From: an uncultured Lysobacterales bacterium
Lineage (GTDB): Bacteria > Pseudomonadota > Gammaproteobacteria > Xanthomonadales > SZUA-36
DNA length: 23,257 nt
Direction: 5' to 3'
Assembly: GCA_937974465.1 (NCBI GenBank)
Contig: CALJWY010000332.1
Coordinates: 1-23,257, forward strand
Shown here: in pieces, positions 7,501 through 14,518 of the stretch
How positions within the stretch are numbered: the stretch's first letter is position 1
How the letters are laid out: every line of letters begins with the position of its first letter
Made by a program: the position numbers and the translations under genes
Notes under the pieces: model-generated
What the model saw: only the letters and a program-made list of their open reading frames with translations
Told to the model about the DNA's origin: nothing
The model's database searches: none

Positions 7501-9606
7501 TTCATCTGAAAGACCTTCCACATCGAGTTCGTGAATTTCATCGAACCCGCGAGAGATGACACGCATATTGTCCTCGACAACACGCTCACCGAGATGGCCA
7601 AATTTCTTGCTTAGCTGCTTCTTGATTCCTTCGAACAGGCGCTCTCGTGTCAGTTCGTATTTTTCCATCAGTGGCGCAGCATGGAAGAAGGCACCCATGA
7701 AAGCGACACCCTGCATACGGTAACGCAGTTCAGCTTTTGAAGCTTCCGACAACGCGATGTTAAAGCCATCCACTGCAAAGACCTTGATCTTCCTCGCCCT
7801 GATGGCCGCCTGGGCAGTCTTGGGGAAGCTGTTCCACAGTTCTTCACCCGTCATTTCACTCTGGATGATGAATACGCCTTCGTCACACAGACCGGCGAGC
7901 GGATTGGAGTGCAGGAATACGTTCGGGTCTGGTGACAGCACCACGTTAACGTGCTTGAGTTCACAGTTCAGACGCAATGGTTCATGTGACAACATGGCAT
8001 AAAACGTCGTCGGTTGACCTTTCTTTTCCGAACCGTACTTCGGATTTGCCTTGATATTGAAGCCGAGCAATTCGGCGGCGGTCATGGCAAGGTTTTTACC
8101 CATCGTGATTGCGCCCCACCCACCGACGGAGTGAATGCGTAATTCGACGGTATCTTCCGGGAACAGGTCCAGGTCACCGGCCGATGGCAAGGCCAGGTCG
8201 GCTACATGCGGGTAATCGGCAAGAATTTTTTCCTGCCAGATTTGCATCTTGGGTAATGGTGTGTCTTTCTGGATAAAGTCGATACCCAGGTAGAACTGAC
8301 GCCGCTGGCGCCCGTTATCCAGCATATTGTCCACTGCAGCGATGATATCGCCTGGCTGCAGGTCGCGACTGCCAAGACCAAAGCAAGCGGAGTAGAAATT
8401 CGGTACCTGGTCAGCGCTCAGTGAGGCAAGGCCTTCATAGGGCAGCGTGCCGTTGCCGCAACGGCCATTTTCGACGCCCTGCGCCATGGCTGCACGGATT
8501 TCGCGAATCATGGGCAATTCAACCGCCAGTGGTTGATCGGTACGTTCCATGACCACCGCGCCTTTCTTGCCGGCCAGCACGTGGGTTAACAGGTCGGAGG
8601 GGAAGGGGCGGAACATGACGATATTCAATACGCCTAGCTTGATGCCACGTTCTTTCCGCATGTAATCGGCGATAACCTCGGCGTTACAGATCACAGAACC
8701 CTGGCCGATGATGACGTACTCTGCATCTTCCAGCTTGTAACCCATGACGCGGCTGTACTCGCGTCCCGACAATGCTTCATATTCACGCATGGCCTGATCG
8801 GTGAGATCGGCGATGTGGTCAAAATAGAATGGGCGCTGTGCGGCCACACCCTGGGCATAGGCATCCTGGTTCTGCACGGTACCCAGCATCGCCGGGTAGT
8901 CAAAGTCATACAATTCCGGTATACGGCGCCGGAAGTCACCAAAAACTGCACGTTGCGCAGCGGTGGGGGATTCGATCATATCTGCCGGGTCACCGAGGTA
9001 CTCGCGTATCAGTTCGCGCTCGGGCTCGTAGAAAGACTCGATCACATGGCTGGTGAGAAACCCGTCCTGCGCCGCGACGCCCGGGTTCAGGGAAAGCTCT
9101 GCAACCCGGTGAGAGATCAGGTTCAGGTCGGCGATACTTTGTACATCTTTTGCAAATAGCTGGAAAAAGCCTGTGTCATCAATGGCATGGTAGTCATCGT
9201 GGCCGGCATGGACATTCAAGGAATGTTTTGTCATTGCACGACAGGCAACGTTTAAAACATAGGTCAGGCGTTTGCCCACGGCCGCATACAGCGACTCGTG
9301 CATGTACGCAATACCCTGTCCGGATGAGAAGTTGGTGGAGCGCAGGCCCACCATGCTCATGCCAGCCGTGACGCCGGCTGCCGCGTGTTCACCTTCCGGC
9401 TCGAAGAATATCAGGCTACGGCCATTGACATTTTTTTCACCCCTGGCGACTGCGGTGGCCCAGCCTTCACCCATCTGGGTGGATGGCGTGATGGGATAAG
9501 CACCTGCTGCTTCACTTGCAGCGGTTTCCATTGTTACAACTGCCGCGCTGCCGTCGTCGGTTTTAAGAACTCCGGGGTATTTGGCCTCATTATTTACCTG
9601 GCTCAT
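4594..9606 (-). CDS. Giant pyruvate:ferredoxin oxidoreductase-type enzyme with C-terminal ferredoxin domain
   Basis: This is a 1670-aa NifJ-type enzyme; usual NifJ/PFOR is about 1170-1200 aa. It would interconvert a 2-oxoacid (pyruvate is likely, but not proven) plus CoA with acyl-CoA, CO2 and reduced ferredoxin. The N-terminal half has SEAAGAYPITPST (31-43) and the gamma-like VGGWGAITMGKNLA region (about 494-508). Two-cluster ferredoxin domain: Cys780/783/786/790 and Cys917/920/923/927, separated by about 125 residues, much more than usual. Proximal cluster: CMGCGE (Cys995, 998), Cys1105 and probably Cys1309. TPP site: GDGAMMDIG to YSNTGGQ (1196-1233). Extras are a charged helical insertion (about 1016-1085), about 200 residues after the TPP domain, an Ala/Pro linker (about 1550-1582) and a final ferredoxin domain (Cys1599/1602/1605, 1641). 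ATG at 9606 overlaps the RnfB stop by 4 nt. Confidence 0.93.
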   Translation of the reverse strand: MSQVNNEAKYPGVLKTDDGSAAVVTMETAASEAAGAYPITPSTQMGEGWATAVARGEKNVNGRSLIFFEPEGEHAAAGVTAGMSMVGLRSTNFSSGQGIAYMHESLYAAVGKRLTYVLNVACRAMTKHSLNVHAGHDDYHAIDDTGFFQLFAKDVQSIADLNLISHRVAELSLNPGVAAQDGFLTSHVIESFYEPERELIREYLGDPADMIESPTAAQRAVFGDFRRRIPELYDFDYPAMLGTVQNQDAYAQGVAAQRPFYFDHIADLTDQAMREYEALSGREYSRVMGYKLEDAEYVIIGQGSVICNAEVIADYMRKERGIKLGVLNIVMFRPFPSDLLTHVLAGKKGAVVMERTDQPLAVELPMIREIRAAMAQGVENGRCGNGTLPYEGLASLSADQVPNFYSACFGLGSRDLQPGDIIAAVDNMLDNGRQRRQFYLGIDFIQKDTPLPKMQIWQEKILADYPHVADLALPSAGDLDLFPEDTVELRIHSVGGWGAITMGKNLAMTAAELLGFNIKANPKYGSEKKGQPTTFYAMLSHEPLRLNCELKHVNVVLSPDPNVFLHSNPLAGLCDEGVFIIQSEMTGEELWNSFPKTAQAAIRARKIKVFAVDGFNIALSEASKAELRYRMQGVAFMGAFFHAAPLMEKYELTRERLFEGIKKQLSKKFGHLGERVVEDNMRVISRGFDEIHELDVEGLSDEGHEELLPLIPRAMAGIEAAGGVGNQSDFWNQVCIQYKTGKEPIADPFTAISAIPAATSSMRNMSAVRFNVPDFEPEKCTGCAKCWTQCPDSAIPGVVSTVEEVLESAVATVSSPENPLIRFSQVIKHLGKESRKIIASGTFKGFAPVLAQAYETVANKSNWDVERRAEVDAQYNLVYAALADFPLAKTAPFFDLPESKKKGTGGLLSITVNPETCKGCDICVAVCADGALTSVRQTDEFQETLESNWNLWQNLPETDDQYIKISNLDDGIGVMSSLLLKQSNYMSMMGGDGACMGCGEKTTVHLLLSTVNAFMSPRVKKQIKNLENLIKQLDEKAHEILISETDLAEVSADTDLSVNLSGDKKERVLLIRKTIEELKDLKWRYEEGPSGRGRANLGFTNSTGCSSVWGSSYPYNPYPFPWVNHLFQDAPSVAVGIFEGHMRKMADGFVNVRRANKLLSDTYDAEADEKFFSDFEWEQFDDEEFKLCPPLFAVGGDGAMMDIGFQNLSRVMASNKPIRVIVVDTQVYSNTGGQACTSGFTGQVSDMAEYGMDHHGKEEVRKELGLIAMAHRGVFVMQSSQATPAHLIQNVLKGLQARRPALFILNTPCPPEWGLADFGAPDAALLALESRAVPNLVFDPDAGTTFSERIDLESNPSPLDTWTTYELVYTDEDGAEQKMKLPVTTADWAMGEARFRHYFKVAKDEDDLVVFHEYLELDEDDREDVTPFIYTVDAKRHLSKVIVSPEIVTLAEERLQHWAQLKEMAGIDVSDNMRDSVTGTLNDELDAKIAAITAEYEAKITKLTTQYPLLIARRLAEGLLKGSANDTVAQLLEKAESWDGPAFEAPADFSISAPSAPATDSAAPAAAASAAPVAAAAEPAAAEEDDFMGNEPYIDTIRCTSCDDCLKVNPKVFLYNDDQQAYIGDAKAGTFKQMVMAAEACPAECIHPGDPLNPKEKGLDKLIKRAEPFN

Positions 9607-10454
9607 ACTGCTTTCTTCTCCAGCTCCATTGAGCTTTCTTTAAACTGCTGTCCTTCAACCCAAACAATCGCCCCAGTCGGGCAGCGTGATATTGCTTTCG
9701 GGTCAGTCAGCTCATTCATTTCATAATTAATAACAGCCAGGTTATTGATCATTTCAATCACACCCGACTCCGAATCTGCAACACATCTATTGCAGGTGTT
9801 GCATGCGACGCTGCAGAGGTCTTCCGCGGCGTCACCTTTTAGTAAATTCTTACACTGTACAATCAGTTTCTGCTCGATTGGCATCAGCTCGAACAGGTCT
9901 TTGGGGCAGGCTTCAACGCAATCATTGCAAGCGGTGCACAGTTCCGGTATGACGACAGGTAAATCATCGTCATTCATGTAAATGGCATCCAGGTCGCAGG
10001 AATCCTCGCAATCTGCCAACCCCAGGCAACCCCAGTTGCAACCTTTTCCACCGCCCGCTACTGCGGCGGCGGCTTTGCAGGTGTCAAGACCAGAGTAATC
10101 CGAGAATTGCACCGCCTGGCTTTTGCCGCCTGCACAAAGCAGACGGGCCACGCGTTTATTTGACTCACCTGCATCTACACCCAGGTAACTGGCAACGTCT
10201 GCGACATCTTCTGCGCCCATCACTGTGCAGGACGATGGTTGTTCGCTGCCGGCGACCACGGCTTCGGCAAATGCCCGGCAACCGGGTTGTCCGCAGGCAC
10301 CGCAATTTGTGCTGGGCAACAGTTCTTCGACATCGTCAATGCGCGGGTCTTCCCAAACCTGGAACTTCTTGTTCACCATTGCGATCAGGAAGCCGAAGAA
10401 GAGTCCGACACTTCCAAGCACCAACGCAGAGTCGAAAATAGGGTTTCCGGTCAT
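9603..10454 (-). CDS. rnfB: Rnf complex subunit RnfB, multi-[4Fe-4S] ferredoxin-interacting protein
   Basis: RnfB is the membrane-anchored Fe-S subunit that exchanges electrons with ferredoxin. It has 283 aa. One helix (about 8-27) is followed by the four-cysteine 4Fe-4S domain TNCGACGQPGC (Cys51, 54, 59 and 76). Next come CNWGCLGLADCEDSC (Cys139/143/149/153), CTACNDCVEACP (Cys173/176/179/183), then CSVACNTCNRC (Cys214-224) with Cys201 and the late Cys258-Pro. This CxxxCLGxxxCxxxC layout is that of the long RnfB of anaerobes rather than the short enterobacterial RsxB. ATG at 10454 has a weak AGG upstream. It lies between an unknown gene and the POR gene, giving the order B-[POR]-CDGEA. Confidence 0.93.
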   Translation of the reverse strand: MTGNPIFDSALVLGSVGLFFGFLIAMVNKKFQVWEDPRIDDVEELLPSTNCGACGQPGCRAFAEAVVAGSEQPSSCTVMGAEDVADVASYLGVDAGESNKRVARLLCAGGKSQAVQFSDYSGLDTCKAAAAVAGGGKGCNWGCLGLADCEDSCDLDAIYMNDDDLPVVIPELCTACNDCVEACPKDLFELMPIEQKLIVQCKNLLKGDAAEDLCSVACNTCNRCVADSESGVIEMINNLAVINYEMNELTDPKAISRCPTGAIVWVEGQQFKESSMELEKKAV

Positions 10455-10475
10455 AATCTTGCCTGCTTACGTTGT

Positions 10476-11447
10476 CTATGCAGACAGGTTGGATAAATCT
10501 GTCTGGCTTAACAGCCATGCAGACAATTTACCGGCCGGATCCGACGCTGCTTCACCTGCAATCTCGGGTGGAACGGACAAGGATTCCAGCAGCGTGTAGT
10601 CTTCCGCCTGCTGGGCGGGGCTGATACCACCGATGGGACGCTTGCGCACTTCTTTCGGGAAGGTCACGGACACGAATCGCTCATAGGTCGTGGATCCTGC
10701 TGAAGGGTCATGCACGAAACTGACGGCGGTGTCTGGCAGGTAGGCTGCGACCGCAATACCCTGGTAATCTGCAAATGCATCCAGACTTGCATCACCGGTT
10801 TCCTGTTGCACAAATACACGCGGTGAAATAACCCTTGAGAGGGCTGCCGCTGGTGCGTCGCCGTCGACGATGAAGACAACCTTCATATTGGTGTCAAGCA
10901 ATGGAACAATGGCCGACGGTTTGAAATCGCTACCGGATACCTCGACTATGAGTGCCGGTGCGAGTGCGCGTTCAGAGCTGTTCCAGGTAGCGTATGGGAA
11001 GCGCTGCAATGTTTCCGCATGTTTGTCTTCCTTGTACGCGCCATTCTTTGCCAGTTCAACGACGCGGGCAGCCGCAAAAGCGCGACCAATATGAGCCAGC
11101 CTGACACTCAGTTGGTGGCCAAGGCCACGTCCTTGCGTGGCTTTGATCACAAACAGGTCGTCGCCTTCTGCGAGCAGGGACTTAAGGACTTCATAGGCCG
11201 CCCTGACAGGGGCCTCCGCCTCTGCTTCAATCCGTGGAGCCTTGGGTGCAAAGGACGCAAAGCGTTGCATGTCCATTTTGCCCTTGGCAAATTTACCCAA
11301 TGTTTCATTCTGGTCTTCCGGAGTTGTACCGGAGCCTGCCAGTAAACCTTGAACCTGGTTCGAAGTGACAATCAGGGCAGAATGAAATTGTTCGATACGT
11401 GAGCGAACCGCATCAAGGGCACAGGCCTTTCTTTCTTCATACGGCAT
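10476..11447 (-). CDS. Unrecognised 323-aa cytoplasmic protein inside the Kor-Rnf operon
   Basis: I do not recognise this family. It is soluble, with no signal peptide or membrane helix, and has a single Cys (residue 9), so it binds no Cys-ligated Fe-S cluster alone. Residues 1-145 look mainly helical (an AEAEAPVRAAYEVLKSLLAEGD stretch is visible, split here as a description). Residues about 162-265 look alpha/beta: ALAPALIVEVSG, MKVVFIVDGD, then HDPSAGSTTYER (246-257). That last motif resembles FDPDAGTTFSER (1338-1349) in the POR enzyme of this operon, each preceded by an Ala-Val turn and beta strand. The start is ATG 11447, with AAGGAG ten bases upstream; it overlaps korB by 11 nt. Position between korB and rnfB suggests an assembly, docking or regulatory partner for the oxidoreductases (inference). 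Confidence 0.85.
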   Translation of the reverse strand: MPYEERKACALDAVRSRIEQFHSALIVTSNQVQGLLAGSGTTPEDQNETLGKFAKGKMDMQRFASFAPKAPRIEAEAEAPVRAAYEVLKSLLAEGDDLFVIKATQGRGLGHQLSVRLAHIGRAFAAARVVELAKNGAYKEDKHAETLQRFPYATWNSSERALAPALIVEVSGSDFKPSAIVPLLDTNMKVVFIVDGDAPAAALSRVISPRVFVQQETGDASLDAFADYQGIAVAAYLPDTAVSFVHDPSAGSTTYERFVSVTFPKEVRKRPIGGISPAQQAEDYTLLESLSVPPEIAGEAASDPAGKLSAWLLSQTDLSNLSA

Positions 11448-12390
11448 AGCGGTCAAACTCCTTCTCTAGTCTTTGTACTTTTTCTTCGGGACTTACAGGT
11501 GGTACTGCACGGATTTCGTCGTAAACCGGCAGGTTTGAGTCTTTGAAGAAGATTCCGAGGCGAAGCAGGTCTTTACGCTGAGCAAGCGCACGTGCTTCAT
11601 CAATATTCTTCGGATCATGTTCACGCATGGCTTTGAAAAGCTTGTCAAGACCAGGCGCATTAACACCTTCTTCATGCACCAGCAGTTCAGTCAGATCGGG
11701 GTTCTTCACGTTTTCCGTGAATACATCTGGTGTGAATTTCGGGCAACGCTGCAAGATACGGACAAAGGAAAAACCTTTGTGATCAAATGCCGCCTGCAAA
11801 GTGGCATAGAGATGTGCCGGCACCCAGTCAGCGGTCTGCGCCACGAATGACGCGTTGGAAACCCCCAGCGTCGCCTGCAATGGATCGAGCGCAGGCAATA
11901 CAGAGCCTTTTGGCGATGTATTGGAAGTATAACCTTGGGGGGTGGTGGGCGAAGTCTGGTTCTTGGTCAGGCCATAAATATTGTTGTCCAGCAACAGGAC
12001 CGTCATATTGGTGTTGTAGCGCGTGGCATGAATCCAGTGACCGGCACCAATTGAGGTGCAGTCACCATCACCCATGACCACGAATACATCCAGGTCAGGC
12101 CGTGCCAGCTTCACACCGGTTGCAATCGGCAATGCCCGTCCATGGATACCATGGAATCCGTAGGCGTTGACGTAATGAGGAAAGCGGCTGGAGCAGCCAA
12201 TACCGGAAACAAAAGCCATTTTCTCTGGCTTCAGCTGCTCTTTGGCAAGCAGTCGTTTAACTGCATTCAGAGCACCGAAGTCACCACAACCGGCACACCA
12301 TTTACCTTCTTTTTTCTGATAATCGTCAGCTACCAGGCATGACGAGGCGTCGTCTTCAAGTTCCAGCAGGGAAATTGGTATGCTGCTCAT
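11437..12390 (-). CDS. korB: 2-oxoacid:ferredoxin oxidoreductase beta (TPP) subunit
   Basis: This is the TPP and [4Fe-4S] subunit of a two-subunit 2-oxoacid:ferredoxin oxidoreductase, probably acting on 2-oxoglutarate or a broader 2-oxoacid range. It has 317 aa. The cluster ligands are KWCAGCGDFG (Cys32, 35), GIGCSSRFP (Cys66) and RCPKFTPD (Cys216). The TPP motif runs from GDGDCTSIG (107-115) to DNNIYGLTKNQ (135-145). The sequence GFHGIHGRALPIATGVKLA is typical of KorB. No delta-type ferredoxin subunit gene is adjacent, so electrons must leave through a separate ferredoxin, RnfB, or the ferredoxin domain on the POR enzyme. ATG at 12390 overlaps the KorA stop by 4 nt (ATGA), giving coupled 1:1 synthesis. 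Substrate preference cannot be read from the sequence. Confidence 0.93.
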   Translation of the reverse strand: MSSIPISLLELEDDASSCLVADDYQKKEGKWCAGCGDFGALNAVKRLLAKEQLKPEKMAFVSGIGCSSRFPHYVNAYGFHGIHGRALPIATGVKLARPDLDVFVVMGDGDCTSIGAGHWIHATRYNTNMTVLLLDNNIYGLTKNQTSPTTPQGYTSNTSPKGSVLPALDPLQATLGVSNASFVAQTADWVPAHLYATLQAAFDHKGFSFVRILQRCPKFTPDVFTENVKNPDLTELLVHEEGVNAPGLDKLFKAMREHDPKNIDEARALAQRKDLLRLGIFFKDSNLPVYDEIRAVPPVSPEEKVQRLEKEFDRYAV

Positions 12391-14264
12391 TTGGACGCTC
12401 CTTTCTCACTTTTTGCAATAATTGAATTGTAAATGTCATTTGGCCGTAAAGGCTGTCCCGGACAACTGGTCCAGCAATCGATATCAACCAGTGTGTGTGC
12501 GCGCAACAACCAGGCGAGCTGGCCGTAGCGACGTGTTTCCTCGGTGATGTAGGGGTCGCCTACGGTGTCGGAATAATTGATTTCAACGGTCATCACTTTC
12601 TTGAAGCGGCTGAAAATCTCTTTCAAGCCCGGCTCCAGCGGTGACATAAATGTCAACTGGCAGGTTGAGACCTTGTGGCCTTCCTTGCGGGCTCGATCCA
12701 CGGCTTCTTCAATTGCGCCCTGGGTTGAGCCCCAGCCAACTACCAGTAAATCACCTTCCTGGTCGCCGGTGACATCGGGTGGCATCAGGGTGGATTGAAA
12801 AACGGCCAGCTTGCGGCTACGCATCTTGCAACCCCGCTCGTTACTTTCCGGTTCGTAGGAAACGTTGCTTAACTCGTCATGGGCGAGGCCCGTAACGGTG
12901 TGCGCTCCACCCGGGGTGCCGGGTATGATGCGCCGCGACAGACCGGTTTCCGGATCCCAGTCATAAGGTCGCAAACCTTCGGGTACCGGTGAGAAATCAA
13001 CCGGTTCCTGTTGCCAGCGGATATCAAACTCAGGGCGGGTAAACTGCTGCACACCCGTCGCCAGGTTTGCATCGGTCAAGACGATGACAACGCAGCGGAA
13101 TGTTTCGGCGATACGGCGGGCAGTTACCATGGAGTGGAAGCATTCTTCGATCGACCGCGGTGCGATCACAACCCGTGGCGCATCACCGTGTTGGCCGTAA
13201 ATGGAGGACAGCAGATCAGATTGCTCCACCTTGGTCGGCAGGCCTGTTGAAGGACCGCCACGTTGGACATCCAGCACAACCAGCGGTATCTCGGTCATGA
13301 TTGCCAGGCCAAGAAATTCGGTCTTGAGGGCCATGCCGGGGCCAGAGGTTACGGTCAGGGCAACCTTGCCACCATATGAGGCACCCAGAGCCACGCCAGC
13401 GGCAGCGATTTCATCCTCCGCCTGGTGAACAATACCGCCATAGTTTTCAATAATTGCAGCCAGTTCATGCGACACAGATGTTGCCGGTGTGATCGGGTAC
13501 ATGGAACACATTTCCATGCCGGCAGCTACGGCACCCAGGGCAGCCGCCTGGTTACCATTCATTACCACACGCTTTTCTTCAGCAGGAATGGTTTCAACAT
13601 TAAAGCGGAAGTCCAGGTTATCACGCGCCCATTGCATGCCATTTTTAACCAGCTGCACATTCAGTTCAGTGACTTTGGCCGATTTCTTTTGGAAGATGTG
13701 GGCAATCTGCTTTTCAATTATGGCCAGGTCGCGGTTGTAAATTTCAGCCAGCAGACCCAGGGCAAACATATTTTTGCCATGCTGTGGGTTGTCGACAACC
13801 TTGAGGGTTTCCTCTTCGATCGGGACCTGTATGAAGCGGTAGTTCTTGGAGGACATTTCCTCCATGGCCTCGGCATACATTTTGCGAATCACTTCGTCTT
13901 CACTTTCAGCCCAGGCACTTTCCTGCAGGATGATGCAGTTGTCATCGAATGAATTGAGCCGGTGGCGTGACAGGCAAACCTGGTCATTGAATGCGATGGC
14001 CAGTTTTGACTGGTCACCCCAGTTGGTAATCTTTTCCGTACCAAAGCGGATGATATTGCCAGAGGTACTGGTAACGGTGTGGTGGGGCGGCTCGATCTCA
14101 GCGGGGATGATCTCCACGGTCCAGACGCCATTACCCATCTTGGCGCAGGTCTGTCCAAAAATCTGGGCGCATTTTTGTGCACCCTCACCAGAGTTGGTAA
14201 TGATCTCAACGGTATGCTCTCGAACCGCATGGACCGCTGCGTCTATTGTTGTTGATTTATTCAC
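12387..14264 (-). CDS. korA: 2-oxoacid:ferredoxin oxidoreductase alpha subunit (gamma-alpha fusion)
   Basis: At 625 aa this is the fused gamma-alpha form of KorA. The gamma domain (about 1-195) begins EIITNSGEGAQKCAQIFG; the alpha domain follows from about 235 with MYPITPATSVSHE (255-267), TSGPGMALKTE (306-316) and QRGGPSTGLPTK (334-345), all diagnostic for KorA. The C-terminal domain contains VVGWGSTQGAIEEAV. With KorB it would catalyse 2-oxoacid plus CoA and ferredoxin to acyl-CoA and CO2, reversibly. The start is GTG 14264, supported by GGGAG ten bases upstream; the next Met is at residue 43, too late. It is the first gene of the operon, downstream of the FNR-like boxes. Confidence 0.93.
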   Translation of the reverse strand: MNKSTTIDAAVHAVREHTVEIITNSGEGAQKCAQIFGQTCAKMGNGVWTVEIIPAEIEPPHHTVTSTSGNIIRFGTEKITNWGDQSKLAIAFNDQVCLSRHRLNSFDDNCIILQESAWAESEDEVIRKMYAEAMEEMSSKNYRFIQVPIEEETLKVVDNPQHGKNMFALGLLAEIYNRDLAIIEKQIAHIFQKKSAKVTELNVQLVKNGMQWARDNLDFRFNVETIPAEEKRVVMNGNQAAALGAVAAGMEMCSMYPITPATSVSHELAAIIENYGGIVHQAEDEIAAAGVALGASYGGKVALTVTSGPGMALKTEFLGLAIMTEIPLVVLDVQRGGPSTGLPTKVEQSDLLSSIYGQHGDAPRVVIAPRSIEECFHSMVTARRIAETFRCVVIVLTDANLATGVQQFTRPEFDIRWQQEPVDFSPVPEGLRPYDWDPETGLSRRIIPGTPGGAHTVTGLAHDELSNVSYEPESNERGCKMRSRKLAVFQSTLMPPDVTGDQEGDLLVVGWGSTQGAIEEAVDRARKEGHKVSTCQLTFMSPLEPGLKEIFSRFKKVMTVEINYSDTVGDPYITEETRRYGQLAWLLRAHTLVDIDCWTSCPGQPLRPNDIYNSIIAKSEKGASK

Positions 14265-14327
14265 TAAATAATCACTCCCAGTGCCATAGGGATCGAAAAT
14301 AACCCTTTCGATTACCCGATGAAATTA

Positions 14328-14341
14328 TTGATCTCAATCAC
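14328..14341. promoter_or_regulatory. FNR/ANR-like box 1
   Basis: The plus strand reads TTGATCTCAATCAC, matching 9 of 10 defined bases of the FNR/ANR consensus TTGAT-N4-ATCAA. It lies 64 bp upstream of the korA GTG. It is close to the spacing for a second class II promoter (weak TTATTT -10 at 14297-14302 on the minus strand), or it could sit just downstream of the start driven by box 2. Confidence 0.55.
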
Positions 14342-14357
14342 GAAAAGTACGGCATGA

Positions 14358-14363
14358 ATATTA
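14358..14363 (-). promoter_or_regulatory. Candidate -10 element for the Kor-Rnf operon
   Basis: The minus strand reads TAATAT, 4 of 6 matches to TATAAT with the key first, second and last bases. Its centre (14360.5) is 32 bp from the centre of FNR-like box 2 (14392.5), the spacing expected when an FNR site is at about -41.5. Transcription would start near 14351 and give an untranslated leader of roughly 87 nt before korA. No good -35 is present, as expected for an activator-dependent promoter. Confidence 0.45.
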
Positions 14364-14385
14364 GGGCATAGGAAGCCCTGCCGAA

Positions 14386-14399
14386 TTGATATTTGTCAA
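14386..14399. promoter_or_regulatory. FNR/ANR-like box 2
   Basis: TTGATATTTGTCAA matches 9 of 10 defined bases of TTGAT-N4-ATCAA and is embedded in a symmetrical AATTGA/TCAATT pair. It is 58 bp centre-to-centre from box 1. Its spacing to the TAATAT -10 is ideal for class II activation of the leftward operon. An FNR/ANR/CRP-family regulator is inferred; none is encoded here. Confidence 0.6.
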
Positions 14400-14422
14400 T
14401 TAACTTTGCATTGGCTAAAACT

Positions 14423-14455
14423 TATTGAATTCTGCTTATGGGCGAAAATTCAATA
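14423..14455. repeat. Inverted repeat TATTGAATT / AATTCAATA
   Basis: Perfect 9-bp arms at 14423-14431 and 14447-14455 flank a 15-nt centre. Centre-to-centre spacing of the arms is 24 bp. It lies between FNR-like box 2 and the SDR promoter, so it may be an operator for either direction. Neither side has a T-run placed to make it a terminator. No regulator can be named. Confidence 0.4.
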
Positions 14456-14490
14456 GCTTATTATTATATATAGCTCACTCTCCTGACTCT

Positions 14491-14518
14491 TTGCCAATTC
14501 GATTAATTTTACTACATA
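14491..14518 (+). promoter_or_regulatory. Candidate sigma70 promoter for the SDR gene
   Basis: TTGCCA (14491-14496) and TACATA (14513-14518) are separated by 16 bp, upstream of the SDR ATG at 14582. A second -10-like CATAAT at 14547-14552 has no -35 partner. Confidence 0.4.
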
